Origin: Amycolatopsis sp. NBRC 101858
GTDB taxonomy: Bacteria > Actinomycetota > Actinomycetes > Mycobacteriales > Pseudonocardiaceae
Direction of reading: 5' to 3'
Assembly (NCBI RefSeq): GCF_030269325.1
Contig: NZ_BSTD01000002.1
Location: 1,364,001-1,428,000, forward strand
DNA: 64,000 bases
The notes beneath the pieces were generated by a model that was given only the letters and a program-made list of their open reading frames with translations, was not told where the DNA came from and searched no databases. The stretch's first letter is position 1; every line of letters begins with the position of its first letter. Below, piece after piece: positions 51,691 through 59,544 of this stretch. The position numbers were made by a program, and so were the translations under genes.

Positions 51691-51939
51691 TCAGGACGGA
51701 GGCGGCAGCCGGGGTTCGATCCCGACGACGTCCCGGTCCGGAATCCAGACCGTGCGACCGCCCTCGAGCGGGGAAAGCGGGATCGTTTCGAGGCCGGTGC
51801 GCGGATCCCGCACCGGTGACCCCACGACCACCCCGGCCAGGCAGCTGCCGGACGGCGGGCCGGGTGCCCGGCCACGCCGGTAGGTGAGGACCCAGCCCAG
51901 CGGGTACTCGTCGTTGAGGTCGTCCACCCCTGATTCCAC
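51691..51939 (-). CDS. Small beta-rich protein, first of a tandem paralogous pair
   Basis: GTG 51939 encodes 82 aa: an acidic start (VESGVDDLNDEYPLGW), then YRRGRAPGPPSGSCLAGVVV, GSPVRDPRTGLETIPLSPLE and RTVWIPDRDVVGIEPRL. The pattern matches the 114-aa protein encoded 63 bp downstream, so the two arose by duplication and diverged. No family is recognised. The alternation of short strands and glycines suggests a beta-barrel of SH3 type. Third positions are strongly G/C, supporting coding. They sit in the DevR-like island and could be co-induced, but no promoter motif was found. Confidence 0.6.
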   Translation of the reverse strand: MESGVDDLNDEYPLGWVLTYRRGRAPGPPSGSCLAGVVVGSPVRDPRTGLETIPLSPLEGGRTVWIPDRDVVGIEPRLPPPS

Positions 51940-52087
51940 GGCAAACCCCGGTTCGGTCGACGGATCTTCCGCCGGGGTCCGGGGCGGTGTTCCAGACTAC
52001 GCTCGGAACCCGGCCGATCGGCAGCGCCAGCCGGGTGGTCCTGCTCGCGGATGCCGACTCGGTCCGCTGTGGACGGTCGACCGGACA

Positions 52088-53164
52088 TCACGGCCGGACC
52101 GGGCGTTTCGCCGGCAGCGCGAGCCGGAAGATCTTCCGCGCCACCGAACCGAGCTGCCGCGAGAGGGAACCCGCGTTGTAGGGCAGGCCGTAGCGCTCGC
52201 AGATCTCCCGCACCTCGGCGGCCATCCGCGGGTAGCGGTGACTCGGCAGGTCCGGGAAGAGGTGGTGCTCGATCTGGTGGCTCAGGTTGCCCGAAAGCAC
52301 GTGGAACACCGGGCTCCCGGTGATGTTCGCCGAGCCGAGCATCTGGCGCAGGTACCACTGCCCCCGGCTCTCGTCTTCGCTCTCCTCCTCGGTGAACACC
52401 TCGGCCCCGTCGGGGAAGTGTCCGCAGAAGATGATCGAGAACGCCCAGAGGTTGCGCACCACGTTGGCGGTGACGTTCGCCGTCAGCGTCAACGGCGCCA
52501 GCGGACCGGTGAGCAACGGGTGGACCACGTAGTCCCGGCCGGCCTGCCGGGCGACCTTGCTCAGCATCGGCTTCAGCAGGGGCCGGACGTCCGCCCAGTG
52601 CCGCCGGCCCTGCACGATCCGGTCCACCTCCAGGTCGTGCAGCATGATGCCGTACTCGAAGAACAGCGCCTGCGCGGCGGCGTAGACCGGGTTGCCCAGG
52701 TAGTACGGGTGCCAGGGCTGGTCGTCGGTGATCCGCAGGATGCCGTAGCCCACATCGCGGTCCTGGCCGAGGATGTTGGTGTAGGTGTGGTGCATGAAGT
52801 TGTGCGAGCGGCGCCACTGCTCGCCCGGGCAGACCATGTCCCACTCGAAGGTCCGCGAGTTCAGCGCGGGGTCCTTCATCCAGTCGTACTGGCCGTGCAT
52901 GACGTTGTGCCCGATCTCCATGTTGTCGAGGATCTTCGACACCGCCAGCGCCGCCACCCCGCCCGCCCAGGCCGGCGGGAACCACCCGGCGAACAGCAGG
53001 AGCCGACCGGAAACCTCACAGAACCGTTGCACCGCGACGACGTTGTGGATGTAGTCGGCGTCTTCCGCGCCGAGATCGGCCGCGACCCGCAGGCGCAGGT
53101 CGTCGAGCTCGATGCCGAGCTTCTCGATCTCGGCGTGGCCGAGCTCCTTGGCACTGGTCGTCAT
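52088..53164 (-). CDS. Membrane acyl-lipid/acyl-CoA fatty-acid desaturase
   Basis: ATG 53164 (MTTSAKELGHAE) gives 358 aa. The three histidine boxes of di-iron desaturases are complete: GHNVMHG (about 86-92), HNFMHH (about 121-126) and QIEHH (about 300-304, HQIEHHLFPDLPSHRY). Hydrophobic pairs flank them (LLLFAGWFPPAWAGGVAALA; LTANVTANVVRNLWAFSII). It inserts a cis double bond in acyl chains at the membrane, needing an electron donor such as a ferredoxin-type reductase, not encoded here. A DesA3-type desaturase is the nearest relative in memory. A GTCC-GCTGT-GGAC palindrome (52062-52074) lies just past its stop. Confidence 0.92.
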   Translation of the reverse strand: MTTSAKELGHAEIEKLGIELDDLRLRVAADLGAEDADYIHNVVAVQRFCEVSGRLLLFAGWFPPAWAGGVAALAVSKILDNMEIGHNVMHGQYDWMKDPALNSRTFEWDMVCPGEQWRRSHNFMHHTYTNILGQDRDVGYGILRITDDQPWHPYYLGNPVYAAAQALFFEYGIMLHDLEVDRIVQGRRHWADVRPLLKPMLSKVARQAGRDYVVHPLLTGPLAPLTLTANVTANVVRNLWAFSIIFCGHFPDGAEVFTEEESEDESRGQWYLRQMLGSANITGSPVFHVLSGNLSHQIEHHLFPDLPSHRYPRMAAEVREICERYGLPYNAGSLSRQLGSVARKIFRLALPAKRPVRP

Positions 53165-53342
53165 CAGCGGGTTCTCCTCGGGGGGAGCGGGTTTTCGGGG
53201 TCGCCGTGGTCCAGGGCCAGGCCCCCACCCTATGCCCCCGCGGCCGCGGCACACTGGGCCAGGTGGGTGGTGCCGGATCGTTTTCCCCGGCGCCACAAGC
53301 CCGTAACGTGCACTCGAGCGACGCCTGAGTCCACTGTGGACG

Positions 53343-53999
53343 TCAGCGGGCGACCTCGGTCGGCCGGCGGGGCTCGCGGTGCAGCAGGGCGAGCGCCTCG
53401 GTGTCGGCGACCGCGGGGAACTTCCGGTAGCTGTTGCGGACCGCGTGCAGCCAGGGCAGCGGGCGCAGGCAGACGAACTCGTCGGCCTCGCGGGCGAGCC
53501 GGTCGAGCACGGGGGCCTGGGCCACCGGGACGGCCAGCACGACCCGGCCGGCCTGGCGGGCCCGCAGGACGCTGATCGCCGTGTGCGCGGTCGTGCCCGT
53601 GGCCGCGCCGTCGTCGGCCAGGACGACGGTCCGGCCCGCGAACGGCACCGGCGCGACGTCGCGCCGGTAGACCGCGACCTGCCGGGCGAGCCCGGCCCGC
53701 GCCCGGTCGGCCAGCCGGGTGAGCTCGGCCGCCGCGATGTCGAACCGGCGGATGGCATCGTGGTCCCAGACGAGCAGACCCCCTTCGCCGACGGCGCCGA
53801 GCAGCACCGGCGGCGGTCCGGCGGCCTCGATCCGCTGGGTGAGCAGGACGTCGAGCGGCGCGCCGAGGACGTCGGCGATCTCGGCGGCCACCACCAGCCC
53901 GCCCTCGGACAGGCCGAGCACGACGGCCCGGCCGCCGCGGAGCGGGCGCAGGCGCAGCGCCAGCCGTTCACCGGCTTCCCGGCGATCACGGAACCGCAT
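53343..53999 (-). CDS. Phosphoribosyltransferase-fold protein
   Basis: ATG 53999 (MRFRDRREAGERL) is preferred to the longer frame, since it begins at the family-typical FRDRxxAG segment and has GGGAG upstream. The 218-aa protein contains the PRPP loop VVLADDGAATGTTAHT (about 112-127) and GLSEGGLVVAAEIADVLGAP near the N-terminus. The same family includes Rv0571c-like members of the mycobacterial DosR regulon. The base it acts on, if any, is unknown. It starts after a hairpin (GGAGACG...CGTCTCC near 54017-54037) and ends next to a perfect palindrome GTCCACTGTGGAC at 53329-53341. Confidence 0.85.
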   Translation of the reverse strand: MRFRDRREAGERLALRLRPLRGGRAVVLGLSEGGLVVAAEIADVLGAPLDVLLTQRIEAAGPPPVLLGAVGEGGLLVWDHDAIRRFDIAAAELTRLADRARAGLARQVAVYRRDVAPVPFAGRTVVLADDGAATGTTAHTAISVLRARQAGRVVLAVPVAQAPVLDRLAREADEFVCLRPLPWLHAVRNSYRKFPAVADTEALALLHREPRRPTEVAR

Positions 54000-54130
54000 G
54001 GGAACTCCCGGGGTCGGAGACGACGGGGCCGTCTCCGCCCCCACCGTACGCGCTCCCGGGCCGCCGGGCGCCGGTCTGCGCCCGGCGGTCGCCCGCTATC
54101 CACAGTGGACAGCCGGGACCGCGGTCCCGC

Positions 54131-54865
54131 TCAGGTGGCCGACGGCGCCAGCACGACCGTGGGCGCGAGCCGGCGGTCGGCCAGCGCGCGGGCCACGTCG
54201 CTGAGCCGGACGTTGTTCCGCCGGGCGTACCCGCGCAACGCCGCGAAGGCCATTTCCATGCTCAGCTGCCCGCTGACCGCGAGCACACCCTTGGCCTGCT
54301 CGATGATCACCCGGCTGTTCAACGCCGTCTGCAGCTGCTCGGACAGGACCTCGCCCTGGCGGACCGCCCGTTCGTGCAGGATGCCGATGGTCGCGGTGTC
54401 GGCCAGGCCCTGCGCGAGCGCGACGTCGTCGGCCGACAGCTCCCCCGGGGCGTACCCGAAGAGGTTCAGCGCCCCGATCGTCTGCTTGCGCAGGCGCAGG
54501 GGCACCGCGTGCACCGACGCGAACCCCTCCTTGGCCGCCTCGGCCGCGAACCGCGGCCACCGCCCCGCCTGCGCGGCGATGTCGGCCACCAGCACCGGCG
54601 TGCTGGTGGTGAAGCACTCGACGCACGGGCCCTCGTCGATGTCGAGCTGGAACAGCTCGAGCAGGCGGGCCTGCTCGGTGGAGGAAGCCAGCACCTGCAG
54701 GCCACCCCGCTCGTCCACCAGCGTCAACCCTGCCGCCGCGACGTCGAGCAGCTCGACGCACTGCTGCACCAGCGTGTGCAGCAGATCCGCGACGTCGTAG
54801 TCGTCGACCAGCGTGTCCGCCAGCGCGACGAACGCCCGCGTCACCTGTCGTTCACGGTCGGCCAT
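54131..54865 (-). CDS. GAF-ANTAR regulatory protein (first)
   Basis: ATG 54865 is chosen because GGGAG lies nine bases upstream. The 244-aa protein has a GAF domain (about 25-160: LLDVAAAGLTLVDERGGLQV; DEGPCVECFTTSTPVLVADI) and a C-terminal ANTAR domain (about 165-225: QLQTALNSRVIIEQAKGVLA; AFAALRGYARRNNVRLSDVA). ANTAR domains bind paired RNA hairpins and prevent termination. No such hairpin pair was identified in this window. It lies 42 bp after a second GAF-ANTAR gene on the same strand. Signal unknown. Confidence 0.9.
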   Translation of the reverse strand: MADRERQVTRAFVALADTLVDDYDVADLLHTLVQQCVELLDVAAAGLTLVDERGGLQVLASSTEQARLLELFQLDIDEGPCVECFTTSTPVLVADIAAQAGRWPRFAAEAAKEGFASVHAVPLRLRKQTIGALNLFGYAPGELSADDVALAQGLADTATIGILHERAVRQGEVLSEQLQTALNSRVIIEQAKGVLAVSGQLSMEMAFAALRGYARRNNVRLSDVARALADRRLAPTVVLAPSAT

Positions 54866-54907
54866 GCCCACCATCTCCCGGTTCGTCTGCTGCGTTCATG
54901 GTGACCC

Positions 54908-55633
54908 TCACCGGAACTCCTCGTCCAATTTCGTCCGCCCGGCCACGATGTCGCCCGCGACCTCGAGCAGTGGACGGCCGTGCCCGAAGGCGTACGCCCG
55001 CAACCGGGCCAGTGCGGCGGAAGCGGGCAGGTCCAGGTGCGCGATCAGCATCCCGGTGGCCTGGTGCACCTCCCGGTACCGCATGCCCGCGCCTTCCATC
55101 CACCGCCCGTCCCCGTCGAGCCAGCGGCCGCCGCCCGCCGACAGCCCCGACATCGCGAGCGCCGCGACGTCGGCCACCTGCAGCGCGGTCGACAGCTCGC
55201 CGGGACTCAGCGAGCCCGGCGTCGCCCGGTAGGTGTCGAGGGTCGCCACCCGCACGGCCCCGATCTGCACCGGGAACGTGAACAACGCGGCCACCGGCTG
55301 CGCCGCGGCCTCGGCGGCGAACACCGGCCACGCCGGGGGCGGCCCGGCGAGCAGGTCCGGCACCAGGACCGGCCCGCCGACGACGTACGCCTCGAAACAC
55401 GGCCCTTCACCGAGCGAAAACTGCAATTCCGCCAGCGCCGCGCTCACGGCGTCACTCGCGTACACGACTTCGCGGTTCCCGGCGTCGGCCATCACCGACA
55501 CCGCGGCGCCGTCCACCGGCAGCAGGCGCACGCACGCCCGGCACACCCGGCCCACGACGTCGACCCCGCTGCCGGCACTGCCCTCGCCGAGCGCCGCGAG
55601 CACACTCGCACGCAGCACTTCGATGTCAGCCAC
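54908..55633 (-). CDS. GAF-ANTAR regulatory protein (second)
   Basis: GTG 55633 gives 241 aa. GAF part about 25-160: RLLPVDGAAVSVMADAGNRE; LGEGPCFEAYVVGGPVLVPD. ANTAR part about 175-235: MRYREVHQATGMLIAHLDLP and ARLRAYAFGHGRPLLEVAGD. The ANTAR helices are shorter and less canonical than in the neighbouring protein. It is separated from the next GAF-ANTAR gene by 42 bp, and the two probably form an operon. A role in RNA-based antitermination is expected from the family; ligand and targets unknown. Confidence 0.85.
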   Translation of the reverse strand: MADIEVLRASVLAALGEGSAGSGVDVVGRVCRACVRLLPVDGAAVSVMADAGNREVVYASDAVSAALAELQFSLGEGPCFEAYVVGGPVLVPDLLAGPPPAWPVFAAEAAAQPVAALFTFPVQIGAVRVATLDTYRATPGSLSPGELSTALQVADVAALAMSGLSAGGGRWLDGDGRWMEGAGMRYREVHQATGMLIAHLDLPASAALARLRAYAFGHGRPLLEVAGDIVAGRTKLDEEFR

Positions 55634-55795
55634 CGCGAGCCCACGACCGGCGAACCCCGCGCTGCCACATCCGGTCCCCTTCGAGTCGATGTTCGTGGTC
55701 GCCCCACCGACTCGGACACGACCGGATCCGGATCAGCGCCGCCGCAGCGGCCGCGTCCGGAAGCGTACCCGGACCGTCGCGGGCGGGCCGCGCCG

Positions 55796-56362
55796 TCACC
55801 GCACGTCCGCGGCGGCGAGGTGCCGGCGCAACGCGGTCAGCGCCCGGTGCTGGCTCACGCGCACCGCGCCCGAGCTGGCGACGCCGAGCTCGTCCGCGGT
55901 CTCCTCGGCGGAGAGCCCGACCATGACCCGCAGGACCACGATGTCGCGCTGCGCCGGAACCAGCAGGTCGAGCAGGAGCCGGACGCGCCGGCGCAGCTCC
56001 AGCTCCTCGACGTGGCGGTGCGGTTCCGGCAGGTCGGAGGGCGCCGGGGGGACCTCCGGGACCGGGACGCTGACGTCGTCCCCGCGGTGGCGGTACGCGT
56101 CGACGACCTTGTGCGCGGCGACGGCGTGGACGAAGTTCGGGAACCGGGCGGCGCCGTACCGGTACCCCGGCAGCGCGCCCAGCACGCCGAGCAGCACCTC
56201 CTGCGCGCAGTCGTCGGCGTCGCCGTCGCGGTAGTGCCGGTCCCCCAGCCGGGCGCGGCAGTACCGCAGCACCACCGGGTGCAGCAGGCCCAGCAACCTG
56301 TCCGTCGCGGTGCGATCGCCCGACACCGCGGACGCGAGGAGCGCGCCGTCGACCTTCGCCAT
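55796..56362 (-). CDS. ShbA/SigD-like RNA polymerase sigma factor
   Basis: ATG 56362 after GGAAAGG gives 188 aa. Region 2 is about 15-85 (LLGLLHPVVLRYCRARLGDR; DADDCAQEVLLGVLGALPGY; FVHAVAAHKVVDAYRHR), region 4 about 118-185 (LVPAQRDIVVLRVMVGLSAE; ETADELGVASSGAVRVSQHR). The sequence matches ShbA of Streptomyces, which drives the principal sigma gene hrdB, and mycobacterial SigD. The upstream gene on the same strand encodes a membrane protein that may regulate it. Start is 19 bp after that gene's stop. Confidence 0.88.
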   Translation of the reverse strand: MAKVDGALLASAVSGDRTATDRLLGLLHPVVLRYCRARLGDRHYRDGDADDCAQEVLLGVLGALPGYRYGAARFPNFVHAVAAHKVVDAYRHRGDDVSVPVPEVPPAPSDLPEPHRHVEELELRRRVRLLLDLLVPAQRDIVVLRVMVGLSAEETADELGVASSGAVRVSQHRALTALRRHLAAADVR

Positions 56363-56381
56363 GCTGCGCCTTTCCGCTCGG

Positions 56382-57002
56382 TCAGCCCCCGCGCGTCAGG
56401 TAGGGGGCGGGATCGCTGCCGGGCTTCGCGCCGCTGTCGAGCCAGCGGGCGAACCCGGGGCGGTCCCGGCGTTCGATTTCGTCGAGGAAGTCCTGCCGGC
56501 GCTGGACGACGAGCCGGCGGGCCTGCTCGTCGGCCGCGAGGTGCAGGAGGAAGTAGCTGCGCCGCCAGGCCACGCACAGGTCCTCGGTCGCCATGTCGGC
56601 CACCGGGAGGGGCGCCGCGGGCCGTGGCACCGGGGCGGCGTGCCGTCCAGGAGTGACGGGCGGGGTCGCCCGGCGGCGGTGGGCGGCGGCGAGGCCGGCG
56701 ACGACGAGGAGGGTCAGGATGGCCGCGGTGAGGCCGCCGCCGACCGTGTTCCGCAAGCCGGCGACGACCAGGCAGACCAGGAGGAATCCGGTGGCGGTGG
56801 CCGCGCCCGCGAGCAGGTCGGGCCCACTCGCCGCGAGCCGCCCGCGCGGGAGGCGGGGAGCGCCGAACGCCACGAGGAGCCCGGCACCGGCGCCGAGCAG
56901 GATCCAGCCGGCGAGGATGTCCCACGGCAGGATCAGGGCGCCGATCGTGGCGAAGACGCAGACGGGGCCGATCAGCCCGACCACCACCACGCGTCCCGTC
57001 AT
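56382..57002 (-). CDS. Four-helix membrane protein upstream of the sigma factor
   Basis: ATG 57002 (MTGRVVVVGLIG) gives 206 aa with four hydrophobic helices in the first 110 residues (about 3-22, 27-45, 60-78 and 82-100), then a basic-proline linker. A soluble C-terminal segment ends CVAWRRSYFLLHLAADEQAR and RRQDFLDEIERRDRPGF. That soluble part recurs in proteins encoded next to ShbA-type sigma factors. It could tether or modulate the sigma factor, but no anti-sigma zinc motif (HxxxCxxC) is present, so this is only context-based. Confidence 0.7.
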   Translation of the reverse strand: MTGRVVVVGLIGPVCVFATIGALILPWDILAGWILLGAGAGLLVAFGAPRLPRGRLAASGPDLLAGAATATGFLLVCLVVAGLRNTVGGGLTAAILTLLVVAGLAAAHRRRATPPVTPGRHAAPVPRPAAPLPVADMATEDLCVAWRRSYFLLHLAADEQARRLVVQRRQDFLDEIERRDRPGFARWLDSGAKPGSDPAPYLTRGG

Positions 57003-57167
57003 CGCGTGCGCCTCGCCGTCCGTACGGGTGCCGAACCGGAGAGCCGGCACCGGGATTCAGGATCGCCGAGGTCTGGGGCGCTGGGCGGCCAGTCTAGTCC
57101 CCTCCCGGCGCGGCCGCCGCGCGTGCTCGTCCCGCACGGCGCCCGAAAGCCCTCTAGCGTGGCGGAC

Positions 57168-57602
57168 ATGGAGCACCTCGAACCCGACACCCGAACCCTC
57201 GAGCGCAGTCTGCGCGGATACGTGCGGGCGGTCGCCGCCGCCACGGGCGTCCCGGACGAGAGCACCACGGTGGAGATCAGCGACACGGCGACCGCCTACC
57301 TCGGGCTGCCCCGGCGCTGGCCCGACCGCCCCGACCACGACGTCATGCTGCTGTGGAGCGAGCGGCGCGGGTGGTCGCTCGCGGTGGAAACCGATCCCGC
57401 CGACGAGCCGGTCCTGATCGCTCGCCAGGGCGGCGACGACCTCGTGCCGGCACCGGGCGCGGTCGCCCGGTTCGTCGCCGACACCGCGGCGGGGCGGCCG
57501 GCCGGGCCGGAGAGCACCGTCCCGGCGCACGCCCCGACCCGGGGTTCCCTGGCCGAGCGGCTGCGGCCCTACCTGCACGACGCCCGCCCGCCGGCGGGCT
57601 GA
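57168..57602 (+). CDS. DUF6292 family protein
   Basis: ATG 57168 encodes 144 aa. A TAGCGT -10-like box ends seven bases before the ATG, so the mRNA may be leaderless. The protein reads TRTLERSLRGYVRAVAAATG, TVEISDTATAYLGLPRRWPD and HDVMLLWSERRGWSLAVETD, the pattern of DUF6292, a short family largely confined to Pseudonocardiaceae. The mixed alpha/beta fold of about 100 residues ends in a disordered Pro-rich tail and a short helix (LAERLRPYLHDARP). No catalytic motif is visible and function is unknown. Confidence 0.75.
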   Translation: MEHLEPDTRTLERSLRGYVRAVAAATGVPDESTTVEISDTATAYLGLPRRWPDRPDHDVMLLWSERRGWSLAVETDPADEPVLIARQGGDDLVPAPGAVARFVADTAAGRPAGPESTVPAHAPTRGSLAERLRPYLHDARPPAG

Positions 57603-57628
57603 TCACGCGGCGCCGTCAGCGGTCGTGG

Positions 57629-57809
57629 GGGTAGGCCGCCGCGCGGTGCTGGCCGTTGCCGCGCTTTCCCGCGTGACGGCGGAGAACCCGCTCGCTCCCC
57701 ATGGTGCTGGCAGGCCAGGCCCGCTGGACCGGATCGTGCCGGCCCGGCTCTGCCTGCACGACGCCCGCGCGGTCAGCGGGCGTGCGGGTAGGCCGCCGCG
57801 CGGTGCTGG
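57629..57809. repeat. 24-bp direct repeat duplicating the 3' tail of the next gene
   Basis: GGGTAGGCCGCCGCGCGGTG (and four more bases) occurs at 57629-57652 and again at 57786-57809. On the minus strand the second copy encodes the end of the alanine dehydrogenase-like protein (QHRAAAYPHAR), and the first copy encodes the same residues (QHRAAAYPHDR) followed by a stop 157 bp downstream. It marks a local duplication. Confidence 0.75.
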
Positions 57810-58921
57810 AAGGCCAGGATCGCGGGGTTGCGGATCGTGCCGTCGTGGATCTCGACGGCACGCCGCACGGTTTCGTCACCCTCCCATGTGGACTGTCCGG
57901 ACAGGACGGTTCGCAGGTGGGGCAGCAGGGCTTCGCTGATCTCCCAGCTCGCCGAGTTCCAGAGGTAGGACGGGCTGTGGTCGACGGCGTAGTACGTGAG
58001 GCCGTCGCCGACCGGGAACGTCGGTTGCGCGAACGTCGTGGGCTTCGCCCAGCTGAAGCCCATCGCTTCGTCGCAGGAGACGTCGATGATGAGGCTGCCC
58101 GGCGCGAACGCCGCGAGGTCCTCTTCGACGAGGAACGTCAGCGGCGCCGCGGTGTCCTGCAGCACGCAGTTGACGACGATGTCGTGCTCGGCGAGGAACC
58201 CCGCCAGCGGGACGCGGCCGTCGTCGGTGTGCGCGTGGCTGCGCCGCGGGTCGCCGGGGTGGTTCACGTCGTGGTCGAAGTGCACCATGGTCGCCGAGTG
58301 GATCGGCGACCCCACCGCGCTGAGGCCGCGGGCGGTGAGGACGTCGACGTCGTGGATCCCGTGGGCGTTCAGCGCGGTCACCGAACCGCGCGCGGTCGCG
58401 CCGAACCCGATCACCACGGCCCGCAGCCGGCGGCCGTAGTCCCCGGTCGAGCCGATCAGCTGCAGGGCGTGCAGCACCGAGCAGTACCCGGCCAGCTCGT
58501 TGTTCTTGTGGAAGACGTGCAGGCCGAACGAGCCGTCGCCGCGCCAGTGGTTCATGGCCTCGAAGGCGATCACGGTCAGCCGCCGGTCGATGGCCAGCTG
58601 CGTCAGCTCGGTGTCCTGCACGCAGTGCGGCCAGCCCCAGAGCACCTGCCCGGTGCGGAGTTCGGCGACATCCTCCAGCAGGGGTTTGGCCAGCAGGATG
58701 ACGTCGCACCCGGCGATCAGCTCCGCGCGCGAACGCAGCCCGCCGACATTGCGGGCCAGCTGTTCGTCGGGCACGCCGAAGGGTTCGCCGTAACCGTGTT
58801 CGAGGAAGATGGACTTCCGGATGTCGGCGTCGATCCGCTCGAGGTGGTCCGGGTGGATCGGCAGCCGCCGTTCGTTCTCTTTGCGTGAACGCGCGATGAC
58901 GCCGAGACTGAGCTGGTGCAC
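57773..58921 (-). CDS. Alanine dehydrogenase / N5-(carboxyethyl)ornithine synthase-like oxidoreductase
   Basis: GTG 58921 (VHQLSLGVIARSRKENERRL) gives 382 aa. The N-terminal AlaDH/PNT lobe has GVIARSRKENERRLPIHPDH and FLEHGYGEPFGVPDEQL (about 38-54). The NAD-binding lobe has VVIGFGATARGSVTALNAHG (about 167-186). Ligand contacts in this family fall in RLPIHP and VSCDEAMGFSWA (about 277-288). It resembles the N5-(carboxyethyl)ornithine synthase group, which reductively joins an amino acid amine to pyruvate, but simple alanine dehydrogenase activity is possible. It is about 70 residues longer than CeoA of Lactococcus. It is monocistronic; its 3' end is partly duplicated downstream. Confidence 0.78.
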   Translation of the reverse strand: MHQLSLGVIARSRKENERRLPIHPDHLERIDADIRKSIFLEHGYGEPFGVPDEQLARNVGGLRSRAELIAGCDVILLAKPLLEDVAELRTGQVLWGWPHCVQDTELTQLAIDRRLTVIAFEAMNHWRGDGSFGLHVFHKNNELAGYCSVLHALQLIGSTGDYGRRLRAVVIGFGATARGSVTALNAHGIHDVDVLTARGLSAVGSPIHSATMVHFDHDVNHPGDPRRSHAHTDDGRVPLAGFLAEHDIVVNCVLQDTAAPLTFLVEEDLAAFAPGSLIIDVSCDEAMGFSWAKPTTFAQPTFPVGDGLTYYAVDHSPSYLWNSASWEISEALLPHLRTVLSGQSTWEGDETVRRAVEIHDGTIRNPAILAFQHRAAAYPHAR

Positions 58922-59079
58922 CAGAGGCCCCTTTGCTAGGTGCCAGTCTTAACACACCGGCTGCCGCCGTCGGCTACACTGGGTGGTGACCGGGAGCATT
59001 TCGTGCGCAAGTGTTCGAACCTGCGCCGTCCTCGGTCCTGGTCCGGCCGGTATCAGCGGCCGGAGACGGGAGCACCGAC

Positions 59080-59544
59080 ATGCCGTCGGGCCCGAACACC
59101 TCTTCGTCGAAGACCGAACCCCGGTTGCAGATGAAATCGGCCACGCCCGCCGCGGGCCCCGTCGACGGCGCGTGGTGGCCTCGCAGCCGCGCCTTGGCCG
59201 ACGAACTGCCCCCGCTGCTCGACGCGATGACCGCCCGGCTGGGCCGGATCGACCGGGTCACCTACCACCTCGCGGACTGGCCGGCCCCCCACCGCCGGCT
59301 CCCCTTCGACGACGGCGTCGTCCGGCTCGAAGGGTTCCGGTCCCAGGCGGCCGGCAGCCTGACGGTGATCGGCTGGAACCGAAACCGGCTGACCCTGCGG
59401 GTCGTGGCACCGGAAACCGAATCCGGCGCCGCGCGCCAGGCCCTCGCCGAAGGCGCGGACGAGGCCACCCCGGCCCCCGCGCCCACCACGCCGCCGACCG
59501 GCAGCGTGTCCGAAAGGAGCTCTTCATCAGTACTTCCGCACTAG
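59080..59544 (+). CDS. DUF5994 family protein
   Basis: ATG 59080 is chosen for GGGAG eight bases upstream; the frame is open further 5'. The 154-aa protein contains DGAWWPRSRALADELPPLLD (about 30-49), IDRVTYHLADWP and VVRLEGFRSQ followed by LTVIGWNRNRLTLRVVAPET, the core of DUF5994. This family is common in Pseudonocardiaceae and mycobacteria, often in clusters and of unknown function. The tail is Pro/Thr/Ser-rich and disordered. Its last bases overlap a following small open frame that starts after a good ribosome site inside this gene. Confidence 0.75.
   Translation: MPSGPNTSSSKTEPRLQMKSATPAAGPVDGAWWPRSRALADELPPLLDAMTARLGRIDRVTYHLADWPAPHRRLPFDDGVVRLEGFRSQAAGSLTVIGWNRNRLTLRVVAPETESGAARQALAEGADEATPAPAPTTPPTGSVSERSSSSVLPH

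Noticed and set aside
57616..57879. 87-residue open frame on the minus strand
   Set aside because: Its only meaningful part is the duplicated QHRAAAYPH tail; the rest is an out-of-frame shadow of the dehydrogenase-like gene.
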